Source: Agaricus subrufescens (Eukaryota > Basidiomycota > Agaricomycetes > Agaricales > Agaricaceae). Taken from it: a DNA stretch of 64,000 bases. Below, in pieces: positions 35,901 to 48,146 of this stretch (position 1 is the stretch's first letter; each line of letters begins with the position of its first letter). Location of the stretch: NCBI GenBank assembly GCA_029945375.1, contig CM057063.1:2725894-2789893 (forward strand), in the 5' to 3' direction. The translations under genes were made by a program, and so were the position numbers. The notes beneath the pieces were generated by a model. It saw only the letters and a list, made by a program, of their open reading frames with translations. It did not search any database and was not told the origin of the DNA.

Positions 35901-37975
35901 ATCAAACGGCAGTGAGAGAGGCGAGAGTGTTAAGCGATGAACGCCAATGGTCAGATTATGGAAAAGCATATCCAAGTTTGGCACGCGAGACATGAACAAT
36001 ACCTCCATCACGATGTATATGTTTTGTATGCATCAATACATAATTGTACATACTTCACACGCTTATACCACGCTTAGATGTTATCCCCCGCGCCTGGCGC
36101 AGGAATTTATGTCGCGCTTAGCGATAGGGGAGATGTATGGCAACTGCCAGGCAAGGCACTCATCAATTATGGGCTGTATGTGTGACAAATGTGTTTTGGG
36201 ACTTTTCTGTTTTCGGCTCTTCTCGCAATCTTCCAGTGGTCCCCCCTCTTCTTTCAATTCTTCTGACACGTTCTCTCGCGTAACTATGAGATCTATACAA
36301 TAAATAGTGTGTGAAGGAATCATTTTTGTTTCTCTTTTCGTGTTTGTACAAGGTTGATATGGAGGAGGAGAAGCGTCGGGTAATTTAGTAGACACCATAA
36401 GTCGCCGACCTTGTCGCAGATATTTGACAATTTGAGCAACTATGATGATTACAATACAACAATAACGTTGTTTCTTTTTTTTGAAATGTGCGGGGACAGC
36501 ACTATGATGCTCTTTTACCTCGTTTTATGACGAAGGTCAAGAGAATGGTACCTGACTTAATGAAACAGAGAAGAAGAAAGACATCATACCATGGCTGGAC
36601 AATCATCTCCCCAGGTCATAGATCACATGTATGAGTGAGGTAAAAAACATCCCTAGAGAGCAAAATGGAAACAACGTTCTCTCCCCTCAAGTTATTCAGT
36701 TATCAATAGACAGAAATACGACTACAATTTGGATAACGCTTCGAGGATAAGAATGGAGCGACAATTCCGGAAGTGAAACGTAAACGCCGTCGATAATGTG
36801 GCTGGAAGCGCAACTTCATTAGCCGGGCAAAGCCACAATAAGGGTGCAATATGTGTGTGTGTGCATGTCAAATGTCCACTGTTCGCACAGGGCTCGCCCT
36901 TCTAGGGTATAGTGGCTGATAGATATAGAAGTTAACGACAACGTTCTTTGACTTCTGTGGTAGTATTTACGCGCGCCAGAAAGGCTTCGTTTCCGTGTTA
37001 TTTTTTCGGTACGGTGCAATCACCGCCTATTGAGAGATCACAAGTGCATTTTGCCCTCGCTTATTTTCAGGCGTGGGGACCGTCGGCGGTGTTCAAAACC
37101 CAACGGTAGTTCTAGAGCGGCAATATATACGTTATGGGCCACTAGTCAGGAAGACAAACGGATGTATGTAGTGTGTATTGGTGAGAAGGGTATGTCACGA
37201 TCAGCCGATCATACAATAGATATGTCACCTAGTGTATGTCAGACACGGAAAGGGGCAGAACCGGCGGAATCGCGGGCAGTGCTCGTCATAGGTTAGTTGT
37301 ATGGGCTGGTGGTATGTGCATTGCAGAAAGCTAATAGGATTAAATGCAAAGGGAGAAGTGTTACAGGTAAGGGGTGGCGGGGGTGGGAAGGAGGCTGCGC
37401 GCCCTTGACTGTTGCTGCAGTCGAGTACAGCCCATCAACGCTCATTCCGAGGGGCACGAAGCGAGGGGGAATTAAAAAGAATAAAAGAATGATAAAGCAA
37501 TGTGACATGGGTTGACTGCGCAGAAACGGGAGAAGCGTCGGCTGGGGATTAGGTTTGAAATGGATTACAGACTGAAGTCGAGTATCAAGTCGACAAGCGA
37601 GCGAATAGGTGATCCACGCTTGTCAGGATGCATGGGTGGTAAGCGAGACGGCAGATGGGGCGAGGGGGCCCAAACGGGTGCCGAGGACCACGAAGGGCCG
37701 GAAAAGGCAAGAGGGGGTCGCTGGGCGTCTGGCTGATGCAGTCTCCTTTAGGCACGGACAGCGGCAACACCCAGCCATCGGACATCGCTGGCGTTAGGTC
37801 AGCATCGGGGCTGGATCTGCATCTTGATCCCGATCGGCCTGAGAATCGTCAGGGCCCACTACCAATCCCGGCAACCTTCAACGGGCCCTAGAGAATAAAA
37901 CCCGGCTCGCTATCGTCCTCCAAGCTGCTTACATCCTCCTCAGACTCTCTCCTCTCCCCATCCATTCTACCCAGC
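32930..37975. other. long divergent intergenic region
   Basis: Five kilobases between GMP synthase (minus) and the MYB gene (plus). No coding exon recognised. 33,000-34,850 continues the C-rich/G-poor composition of the left side, whereas 35,000-37,900 is G-richer. A short AT microsatellite lies at 33662-33673. The last 800 bases before the MYB start (37,100-37,950) are GC-rich and pyrimidine-rich close to the ATG, which fits a long 5' leader. Spliced leader exons cannot be assigned from sequence alone. Confidence 0.45.
33662..33673. repeat. short (AT)n microsatellite
   Basis: Twelve-base alternating AT tract in the spacer between GMP synthase and the MYB gene. Confidence 0.7.
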
Positions 37976-39549
37976 ATGCTCTGCAGAGAACGCCGATCCT
38001 GGACCGCCAAGGAAGATCAGCTCCTTCGTGAGGCTGTCGCCAAGGGTCTGTCCGCTCTCTACCGTGCCCCTCCTCCTGCTCACCTTCTTCTACAGAGGAT
38101 CCCGAGAACCCAAACCCCTCCAAGTGGCATGCCATCGCCAAACATGTCCCAAACAGAACCAACAAGGATTGCCGCAAACGCTGGTTTGCAAAGATGGCCT
38201 CTGATGTCGTCAAAGGTGGCTGGGCACCAGAGGAAGATGAACGCTTAGTCAAAGGAATCGAACGATATGGAACAAGGTATGCATGGGACGCCACGCGATT
38301 TAATCAGCGTCGCTAACCCATCATCCCTACAGATGGTCTCTTGTTGCCTCCGTTGTCCAAACAAGGAACAGTGATCGTACGTCTCCCTGCTGTGCCTGTC
38401 CACTGCTGTAGTCTAACCTTCTTCTCTTCCAGAATGCGCAAAGCGCTGGACTGACACCCTCAATCCTGCCATCGACAGGACAACATGGACTCCTGAAGCT
38501 GTAAGCCCTCATGCGCTCTGACCCGCCTTCACATTCGCTCATCATCGTCTACCTTAGGATGAGATGCTTCTTCGTGCTGTCAACGAGCACGGCAAAGTCT
38601 GGACAAAAATTGTCAAAACCTACTTCCCCGGACGAACAGGCTTGTCTGCAAAGAACAGGTACGGGTCTTTGTCTCCTCCGCAATGTTGGGCCATCTTCTT
38701 AATCGGACCTCTCTGCAGATACAACAGTATTACCAGGTTCAACGCCGATCCCTCCCGCGCCAGGCCCAGGAGGAAATCGCCCGAGAACGCCCGCTATTCT
38801 GCAGAGAGACGGACAGAGAGCACTTCATCGTCTTCAAGTGCTTCTCCCGCGACTCCCTCTTCTCCCCTCCCCCGCTTGATGCAATCTCCCTTTCTCACAG
38901 AGAACTCAATAAGCTACGAATACGACTCAGTATCCTGGTCCTCGTCCCCCAATGGATCAGACGACTGTTCGATGTTCAGCTCGCCAGTCGACATGTCCAC
39001 TCTAGATATGCTCAGTGATGGTCGTTCCTCTCTCCCTGCGTCTCCTACCACCACCGATGCCTCATATCAAGGGATTGACATTTCAGTCAATTCAACCCTG
39101 GGAGGTCTCACGGAATCCCCCCAATTGGTCTATTCCGACCACTCTACCCTACCCACAGACGCTATGTATAACAAATCTTTTGTCAACGGACAGACCAATG
39201 ATTCACCCCTCGTCTACACTGGGGGCGCCCAAGAGATCTATTCAAACTACTCTTCTCACTACCCTTCGGTCTACCCCAACGATCTCGCAAACCAACTATC
39301 AGTGTTTGAGAACCTTCCTAGTAACGTGGATCCGTTGATCGGATTGGGTTGGGATGCCGCGACCTCTCCTCTTGACACCAAAGCGTACAACAATGGTTTC
39401 AAGCTGCCTTCGCAGAATGAGCTCGCAGTAAGTACATCGCCCTCTAATTCCACCAATCGCGATGCTAATGACCCTTATAGTATATTTTCTAGACTTATGC
39501 CGGTTTCTGTTTGTCACCGTTTCACGACAATGCATTCTTTGTAGATTAG
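37976..39549 (+). CDS. Three-repeat MYB transcription factor
   Basis: Sequence-specific DNA-binding regulator with three tandem MYB repeats at the N-terminus and a long disordered C-terminal region. R1 runs from RRSWTAKEDQLLREAV to DCRKRW. Its intron after AKG is required to reach EDPENPNPSKWHAIAKHVPN. R2 is GGWAPEEDERLVKGIERYG to QCAKRW. R3 is TTWTPEADEMLLRAVNEHG to SAKNRYNSITRF. The tryptophans (or their usual replacements) are spaced as in R1R2R3 MYB. The rest (about 165-400) is rich in Ser, Thr, Pro, Tyr and Asn (for example SSSSSASPATPSSPLPR), typical of activation regions. The end is chosen by splicing 39428-39492 (GTAAGT...TTTTCTAG), giving TYAGFCLSPFHDNAFFVD and stop at 39549. An unspliced reading would stop at 39544 with a less structured tail. 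Targets unknown. The large flanking non-coding DNA suggests complex regulation. Confidence 0.85.
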
Positions 39550-42500
39550 ATGTATGTCCCCTACCCCCTTTTTTAAAATTCGGCTTCCTCTCCGATATCG
39601 CATGAGACGTTATTACTTATGTACTAGAATTTCCTCCCTGCCTTACCTTTTTGAATATTTTATGTATGCACAACTTATATGTACCAGTAGTAGCATTCGA
39701 TTACCCAATGTAACTTCCTTCGCACGTTCAATCCAGACGGTTAACATTCTTAGTGTGCCTCATGGTGTGAGCCGACTCTGGAAAGACCCTTTGTCTTGTG
39801 ATGTCCACATGAAATGTGTGACTCGTTGGACCCTATGCCGGTGATTCTGGCGCCAGCAACCATGGAAAAAAACTCGCAGACCGCCGAATCATTCCTCCGC
39901 ACAGTGTCCCACTGTCCATATCCCCTCCTCGATGAACCCCTTGTCCATCCCTGAACCTTCTTCATCAATGATATCATGGCAAAGTCGCATTACCCAGTTG
40001 TCTACATGTCCGATTGGCTTATTGGGGCTTGGCACTAGTTCCATGGAAATGGCACAAGTTCGGTCTTCTGCTTTAGTCAAAATAAGAACGGGATTATGAC
40101 GTTGCGGGAAGGGTGCACGAGCTAGAATTAGTTGACACACAAGAGACTTTGAGTGTGCTGTTTAAGGTCAGATTGACATCTGACTTGGAATTAATCCCTT
40201 CTCTCTCGCACTCTCTGGGTTCTGTTTTATCATTTTACAATCTAAAGTGGATGGACCCTATGGTTTATTATCGATACGGTTACCAATAGCACTCCGAGGG
40301 CTCGGAATTCCTAAAGAGAGACTTTCCCGGCATTTCATGAGAACCTTTGAATGTAACATCCCATCTGTACACTTCTTTCATAACAAATGACGACAAAGTG
40401 TGATGCATGGCATGGTCCCTCCCTCCCTTCCCCCCTGAGAAGTTTATTCTCGTATTTTGGTCCACGGAACCCGCCATACGTTTGGAAATGCCAAGTTTAA
40501 CTCGAGTGTAGGTACCATTTATCGGAATAGGTACCGTATCTCCTTTACCCTCCCGAATTCCAAAAAAAAAGTTCCGTACCACCCTTCCACCCACCCTCCC
40601 TCACCCCCTCCTCCCTTCCTCCCCCCCCTTCCTTTAGAGGGAAATACCCTTATGAGAGTAAGATTACTGTTTTTGTGATTGATATGGATATATCTTTCAA
40701 GTTACTGATATGGCTCAGGTGTGGTGTGTGGTGTTGTGTCTCCCGCGGCATTAGCTATTGTGACATTTGAATCTCCGTGGGGTCCATCCTCTTAATCCCG
40801 AACACGACTAGATTACGGTGATCAACCTCGGCCAACAGTTAAACTGCCTGAAGCCATGCGTATATCACCCACTTGCAGTATAGTATACAAATGGATCTTC
40901 ATTGCATCCATGGACTTTGTCTATCTATCACGCATCATATTCAATCCCCCCCTCCGTTTTCATTTGCAATTCTGGCGCTGGACTATGCCACAACTATCCG
41001 CGGTCCGAGCCGGATAATTGGGTTAAACAATTCATGTAATCCTCGTTGTTGGCTGTAATTCCCGTGGGAGAAAGAAGGCTGGCCCCCTCCTCTGGTATAT
41101 CCGCGCGCACCGTACGCTACCGATAAATGATGCGATGTTGATATCTGTCAGCATCACTCAACCCCCTATACTCAACACTTTCCCTCTCGTCAAAGCTTAA
41201 GCGCTGATCGCATTTTTATGTGAGAATAAGAGACCTTTGCTGACATTGTCCCTCCATTCCACGCTTTTGTTTGATAGTTGACTACGGACTAAAACTTTGT
41301 TTTTTTTAGGACTATGACGGTGCTCGGTGATCGGAAGGAACTTATGCAGGCTCCATGAGTCGGATTTCTTTTACTTGCGTTTCCAAAGAAAAAAACGTTT
41401 GTTACATTGTCCCTCACAGTTTTCTAGAATAAAATGATCGGAGGTGCTTGTACTTTTTTGTTTCTGTTTGATTACGGAAATCAATGTTCGACTTGTGGAG
41501 GAGGAGAGAGATGAATTTCACGTGTAGTGCGCGTTGTTGTAATGGTATTACTAGTTACGAGTAGTGGCTTTGTTTTTCTTGTGAAAAGAAGGTAGTTAGC
41601 GTTAGCTGGTGCCGATTATGGCAAGGGTCTTCTTTTTGCTAAGGTGGGGGATATATTTTCTTGAGTTTCCTTGGCTTTTCTTTGCGTTTGACTGCTTCTC
41701 ACAGTTTGAATGATGCAACCACTGATCAGAATGCAATTATTTATTGATTTTGTGAGTTATTAAAACAATGACTCTGGTCCAAATTTCCGGAAAAGTCGCA
41801 ATGGGATACTTATATAGTAAAAATTTATTTTTGAAATAGCAGAAAAAAACTAAATATTATGTTCGGAAATCAGAGAAAATACAAAACCCACCACCAACCC
41901 ACCGCGTGTCATTGTTTCGTATAATGGAAGACTGTGGTGTGGGACTTCTTATTGATTCGTGCATGCGGAGAGCAAGGGGAGAGTCCGACATTGACCGAAA
42001 TTGAGTTTTGCGGTAAGGGATGAGCGAGGTCCTTATCAACCACTTGAGTCATCTGCCAAAAAAATGACGGACAGGTTTTTGATGGTTAACGATGGGGATT
42101 AGAGTTTTGTTGGGTTTTCAATAGATGATATGTTTGTTTGTTGGGAAGTGGAGTCATAGAAGTGCAGCGTCATACTATTCAGTGGAAGAACCTGGCAGTT
42201 CTTTGAAATCAATGCAAGTCAGGATACATGACAAACGGAAGACCGTTTGCGGGCTTGGTAATTTGATTTGTAAACCTGAATCACTTTTAAGGTACTTTCT
42301 AGATAAATCCGCATGACCCTTTTCTTGTATTATCAGGCGCCCACTGCCCATCGACCCCGACCTGTCTCGCCCTTTTGCAACAAACTATGTTTTGTGTTTT
42401 AATGATGGATGGAACCTTCCAATGTCCGAACCAGTGCTACGTCACTCCTTTTGTAGCCCCCCTGTCGTAGAATCCGCCGGTGCTGCAGGGGTGGTCACAA

Positions 42501-43015
42501 AGCGATTTTGAGTTCGCTGAAATGGTTAGAACTTGCTTGGTAACGCCATTGAGAAGCATTCTCTATGAACGATTCCATCGGCGATGCAGGATTTATATTA
42601 AAAATGGGCCATGGAACCACTGATCTTTTGTGAGTTTCTTCGCAATCAGTCCCAGATTATTGGTCACAATGTTCACTTTAAGCTGTGATTTGGCGTCTAA
42701 AAGCCATTTAGATGATGGAATCCACTTCCCCGCCCTTCACACCATCGATCGGTCCCTTTTGTGTAAAGCTTCTTTTGAAGCACCACTGCTGGCATGAACG
42801 GGCATGTGTGCAATTTTGTATGGATAGAAGCAGAAGGAACAAGTCAGGAGGGACTACGGGGGTAATCTCTGAACCGGGCGGCCGGGGCCTAGGCTAAGCC
42901 GTTGACGTCAGATCATTGATTTGATCATATCTCTACCTGCTACATCGACATCAAGTCAGTGGCAGTCTACCAACCCCCCATACGTAAACACACATTATCC
43001 CACAACATTGCGATC
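39550..43015. other. intergenic, no gene recognised
   Basis: About 3.5 kb between the MYB gene and aldose epimerase. Only short frames with no domain. Contains AT-rich and pyrimidine-rich blocks (CCTCCC-type run near 40590-40635). The first 300 bases are probably the MYB 3' UTR. Confidence 0.45.
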
Positions 43016-44822
43016 ATGGACAACAACGCCCCTGTCTTGTTGGAATTACCAGGGGAGAACCCGTCATTGAAACTGGAGGTCAGGATTTATTATTAAATTC
43101 ACGCCAACAGCAGGGAGGTCAATTTATGATGAATATGATCGTCCTACAATAGGTCCTGCCTCGAGGCCTCACCATTCACAGGTTGATCGTTCAAGTCAAA
43201 GGGCGTGTAAGCCATATACGACCACTAGCCTTTTGTGATTCGATTGTTCAGAAGGCTGTGTTTGTAGGAGAACGATATCGTCATTGGGCCCGAGAACCCT
43301 GAAGGCCATATCACCCAGAAATACACAAACAGCATCGTAGGGCGATACGCCAATCGAATTCCCGTTGGAAAACACATTCTTAATCGGAACGGTATCGAAA
43401 GCGAATTCGAAGCTAAAGCTAATGGTGTGTGTTTATATGAAACTTCTTATCTGATGAGATCATATCCGTTTACGATGATGAAATGAACAGAAAACGCGCA
43501 AGTCTCTTTGCATGGTGGACCAACTGGATTCGATTCAGTTGTTTGGACTGTTCTTGGAACGGGAGAAGCACCCCAATTATTTTCGAAGACTGAGATAGAT
43601 CGTATTCGTGGACTGCCAGCGAAAACGTTTGCGATATTCAGTTTGATCTCCCCAAATGGCGATCAAGGGTACCCTGGCGAACTCTTAACAGAAGTGTTGA
43701 TCGCTCTTGTTCCTTCCACGGCCGGGAGCGCCTCTGTTGCAAAGCTCGGGCACGTTGCTATTGTCTACAGGTCGAAACTCCAGGATCAGAACAAGGCTGT
43801 TACACCTGTCAATTTGACACAGGTGATACTTGACAATCGTATAATTTCATGGGCATAACTGACAATGGTTGCTAGCATTGGGGTTTTAACCTGAATGCGA
43901 GTTTGAGTGATCGTCTCAGTCCCGAGGCAACCAGCATCAAAGATCATGTGCTGAGAATCACGGTTCGTATTTCGTAACACTGTCATGCCAAGTCCGCAAC
44001 AGTTGATTTTTGTTCTCTGTTTTTGTCCTAGGCGGACAGCATTGCAAAGCTGGGCGAACTTGCTCTACCCACGGGCATTTACACGCCTATTTCATCTGTA
44101 CCTGCATATGATTTCCAGAATTCTAAGGTAATTGGACGGGACTTCCCTGAAGGAGGCTATGGTATGCTCAAAGATCTTTGTGGCTCTGTATACCTGTGCT
44201 GATTCCACATAAGACGACTACTTCCAATTAAGCCATTCAGTTATTGACCCTACACCCACGCAAATGCGCCTTTCTGATTTGGAAACCTGTAACACTGTGA
44301 ATACCATATTAGCGCAGGATCCTCTCAATGTCCCCTCGGCTGTACAGCTTTCCTCTGAGAAAGCACAGCTAGTACTTGATTTCTTTTCGAATCGTGAGTA
44401 TAACCTAAGTTTAGATCGACTTTTGATCTAATCTCTATATCTTATCTAGAACGTGGCGTTATGTTTTACTCGAATAATCTGACCAACCCCGCGAAGGGCG
44501 CAAGAAAGGTCGTGCATGGGGGGTCCGGAAACAGCGGGCATGGAGATTCTTACGGTCCTGGAAGTATGTCTCATCATTCATTATTTTTTTCTGGGCGTTG
44601 ACCAGATCTCGGTCAGCTGCGGTGTTCCTTGAATTCCACGATGTAAGTCATTTGTGGCGCAACCCAATTGCTATTCAATTATCTGATTTCCATACCACAC
44701 AGCCCCTTGCAGCATTCTTGCAACCGGAAAACAGGAGCGCGGGCGATACTTTGATCACTTCCGAGGAGCTGTATAACAATTTCGTGCGTTTGGAAATAGG
44801 CATGCTCGAAAGGGATGCGTGA
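43016..44822 (+). CDS. Aldose 1-epimerase (galactose mutarotase family)
   Basis: Interconverts alpha and beta anomers of hexoses such as glucose and galactose, feeding the Leloir pathway. Exon 1 gives MDNNAPVLLELPGENPSLKLE, then VLPRGLTIHRLIVQ, DIVIGPENPEGHI, the signature NSIVGRYANRIPVGKHIL, and VSLHGGPTGFDSVVW. The segment with the catalytic-type histidine is NLTQHWGFNLNAS, created by splicing out about 43820-43875. The later part has TADSIAKLGELALPTG, GRDFPEGGYDDYF, VMFYSNNLTNPAKGARK and a C-terminal FLEFHDPLAAF. It ends IGMLERDA at TGA 44820-44822. About nine introns. Length near the usual 370-400 residues. The N-terminus lacks a signal peptide, so the enzyme is probably cytosolic. Confidence 0.88.
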
Positions 44823-45804
44823 CCCCGAATTTGAACAAAAAGCAACTCTTAGACAAGGGGACAATGTTTTAGGAAATATCAATTGTTATTTCTATTTGGC
44901 TCATTGTCTATGATCGTGATCATCCAAGTGGTGTGATGCCCGACATGAGAAAATAGTAACCGGGGTGGTGAAAGGGAGTCTTAGGATGGTGATCACACCA
45001 ACCGAGGGTTATTTTGAACTTGCTTGTCGGACTTGGCGAAGAAACACTTCTTGCATCCACTCTATGATACAACTCAGGTAGGTGACCGAGGATGCCCGTC
45101 GTATACGATGTCCGGTGACGGAGAAGTGTTCGAGAATGGGCAATCAGTTTAAGAAGCCAGTGGGTCAAGAATGGTGCACATTGAGTCTCTTAGCCTGCGC
45201 TTAGGAATAACTAGAACGCCTATATCCACGAGTATAGTGTATGTACCCTGATGTAAGCGAAATGAATTATTGGTAAATTTAGTTACGGGTCGAACTCTAG
45301 AATGTAGAGAGGTAAGATACTAAGTCCTCCGACGATGAGAATACTTCAGGCGCTCAGAGGTCGGAACTGTTCTGGGAAGGAGATGCGCCTGTCACTCGCG
45401 CCAAAATAGCATCTGATACCGAATCAGGTATCAAGCAAGAAAATGTTTGTATTAGATGCCATTAGCAAACACAGGCAAATATGGCAGCAACATGGCCGGT
45501 GCTGGTGATCGTGCCCGTCGACGTCCAGACTCCCGCAAGGCCCGCCTCAAAATCCGCCCAGTGAGTAGTCCAATCTCTTCCTAGGACCAACTTATGCTAG
45601 CATGCTGCATTTCGTCCTGTTTGGACGTGGAAAATGGGCTGGATTGGTCCTGAGGTCTTGTGATGATTGTACTGACACGGAAATCTATCAGTTCGGAATT
45701 TAGTGCGACTCGACTCATCGCAGTATGTCCAACGTTTGAACGCTCAAAGTATTGAAATTCAGACCGCAACAACAGCCTTCAGCCGATAAACCCGCTCTCC
45801 CAAT
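44823..45804. other. intergenic, probable promoter and leader of eS10
   Basis: No recognised coding gene. A GC-richer block at 45487-45560 ends at a good donor (GTGAGT, 45561) and could be a non-coding first exon of the eS10 gene, spliced to an acceptor CAG just before 45779. This is inference from splice motifs. Confidence 0.4.
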
Positions 45805-46354
45805 ATGCTGATCTCAAAACAGAATAGGCGCATCATCTACGAAAACCTTTTCAAGGGTATGTCACATACGAGGTACCAATTTTTACGTTGATTGAACATG
45901 TCACAGAGGGTGTCCTTGTCGCGAAGAAGGACTTCAACGCGCCCAAACATGAAGATCTCGATGTTCCTAACCTTGAGGTAATCAAGGCCATGCAGAGCCT
46001 TACATCCAAGGGTCTCGTCAAGATGCAATTCTCATGGCAGTGGTTCTACTACGTATTGACCCCTGAAGGTGTTGAATACCTCCGTGAATGGTGCGTCGTT
46101 AGGAAGACGGTACCTACGACTGTGTTATCCTCATCCGAAATGAAAGGCTTCACCTACCCGCCGAAATTGTTCCCGCCACTTACAAAAAAGCTGCCCGCCC
46201 ACCTCGTCCAGCCGGTGGCCGACCTGGAGGCGAGGGTGCTTACCGCCCGCCCCGTGGTGATCGCGATGACTACCGTAAGAAGGAAGGTGCCCCCGAGGGC
46301 TTCAGCCAGAAGACACAATATGCTGGTGTTGGCCGGGGTGGTCCTAGGGAATAA
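45805..46354 (+). CDS. RPS10: 40S ribosomal protein eS10 (RPS10)
   Basis: Structural component of the small ribosomal subunit head. Exons 45805-45856, 45907-46090 and 46147-46354 keep one frame and give 147 residues. The start [19 protein letters not shown] is canonical for eS10; any frame upstream would be a leader. Then follow [60 protein letters not shown] and [16 protein letters not shown]. The C-terminal tail is rich in Arg/Gly ([16 protein letters not shown]) and ends GVGRGGPRE. Length and all landmarks match other fungal eS10 proteins. Confidence 0.95.
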
Positions 46355-47025
46355 ATGTCGCATGTCAATCCATTTGATTAATCTCTACGAGTATGTACTA
46401 TGTAACATACTTCACAACCATGATGCCATTTCACCGCTTTGTTTCGCATGTCTGTCACAGTTCAATGCCCCTATCTTCAACTATATATTGTGTCGTCCCG
46501 TGGTGCGATGACGATATCTTGCTAACATCCTCTATCCCAGATTAAGCCTTGACAGTTTTGGCTGTCCATCTTGTTCTCATGAAGTCTAACATAATCTTAT
46601 CCGACAGGCGGGGATGCGCCCTATACATATTCTCGACTTCCGACGCGGGGGGTTTCAGAAATTAGAAAAAGTATTTGTGCATCATATTTGTGGGCGGCGG
46701 GCGGATCTCCACAGTTCGCTGGTTCAAGATTTTACACCGATGAGGGTTGATGAAATCCGATTCTCGGATGAGGTGTATTGCGCACATGATAATTATATAG
46801 CGTCATTTGACCAAAAAAACTACAGCCATAACAATTCAATAGAAACCATCGCACTACACTACTACAATAAAACTTCAAAAGGAGACGGATGAAATGCGAG
46901 AGGCGAGTGCTAAGCGCCAAATCTCAACTACTCTCACAGTCACATAGACATAAACAAGATAGGGGGAAAACAGAGCCTGACAGATTCGACCTAATGTCGA
47001 CTATAATTACAGTTCTGTTGTTTAA
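46355..47025. other. convergent intergenic region
   Basis: 3' flanks of eS10 (plus) and the Rossmann-fold gene (minus). No coding feature recognised. Confidence 0.5.
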
Positions 47026-48146
47026 TCAGCACTCTAGGAGCGCTTTGACGGGATTGATATTGAAGGTCTTCCAGAAATCTCTGGAGTCCAATGCCCGACC
47101 CAAGACTTCGACACCCCTGGGGAGCGCACGTATCCCTTGTTCTAGCATCAATTCTTTAACCCAATCTGGTTGAGGGCCATCAGTTGAGGGATCGCGACCT
47201 TTTTCTACAGCCAGGGAAGTTGCCGAAGGCTGATTTCTTGAAGGGTCGCGGCTTGGGATGATATGCGGTTCAGGTGAACCCCAGGCGAATGCCAGGTCCC
47301 ACCAGTCATAGACACGGTTATCAGTTAGGATCCAACGCTTGCCTTGTGCTCGCAAAAAATTACCGTGGACGGCGAGGACGGCGCGGGCAACGTCGATACC
47401 ATGGATCAAGTGTAGACTCCCCTATAAGTGAAGTAAGCGGCAACGTCTGATGCGAAGAATGGTTGATTATTGTTCCTACTTTATTCCTCAGTGCTTCTTT
47501 CGTGGGTGCGACCCTTGCGACCCATCTATGAGGTGACCGTTGATCACCCCACAAGCCGGCGAGATTCAAGACGGTTGTGGGTGGATGGGGCGATAGAGCG
47601 AGTAATTCATCTTCACTTGTCGCACGAGGCGTATTGTTGTGAGGAGTGTGTCGGTCGCACCAGGGATCTTTGATTGAGTCTGCGCCTCCAACAATTGTTG
47701 TTCGCTATTGAGACAATATAGAGCACAAGGTTACCAATCGATGGCAGATGATCCAGATCAAAATAGCACGGTAAATTAGCAACCAGAGTTTCGCATACAA
47801 AGTAATTTTAACTTACATCCCAAATGTTTGTTGCACCCAATTGAATGAAGCGAACCTGCAGGTTTGAACGCTCGCTCGCTGTCCGGGATGATTGATAGTT
47901 TCTCACAAGCCGTTGTGATGCTCCAGGCTCTTTTATGGGAAACGTCACAAGGACTGTCCGCGCATTTGGAAGGATCTCAAACGGTTTTGTATCGTGCGAT
48001 TCGGGGTCAAAATCGAACAGAATGGTACCTTCTATGCCAGTGCGCGAAGTTGCTGCAACTTGAATTCGATTTTCCTTGCATAGTGATATCAAGAATTTGG
48101 ATGTCCAACCGGCCCCTAGGATAAGAAGATCAACGGTCGACGACAT
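47026..48146 (-). CDS. NAD(P)-binding Rossmann-fold protein, conserved in fungi
   Basis: Predicted short-chain/epimerase-like protein of unknown substrate. Start MSSTVDLLILGAGWTSKFLI carries the GxGxxS dinucleotide loop at residues 11-16. An in-frame upstream ATG at 48203 would add 19 residues, but the glycine motif sits normally relative to the downstream start. Then come VAATSRTGIEG, RTVLVTFPIKEPG and FIQLGATNIWD (exon end). The next exon gives DPWCDRHTPHNN and RATSEDELLALSPHPPTT, then VLNLAGLWGDQRSPHRWV and VAPTKEALRNK. The last exon has GSLHLIHGIDVARAVLAVHG, RWILTDNRVYDWWDLAFAW and a C-terminal tail ending NPVKALLEC. The DVARA and YDWW segments are shared by an uncharacterised fungal family that resembles nucleoside-diphosphate-sugar epimerases. 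The catalytic Tyr-x3-Lys is not apparent. Confidence 0.75.
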
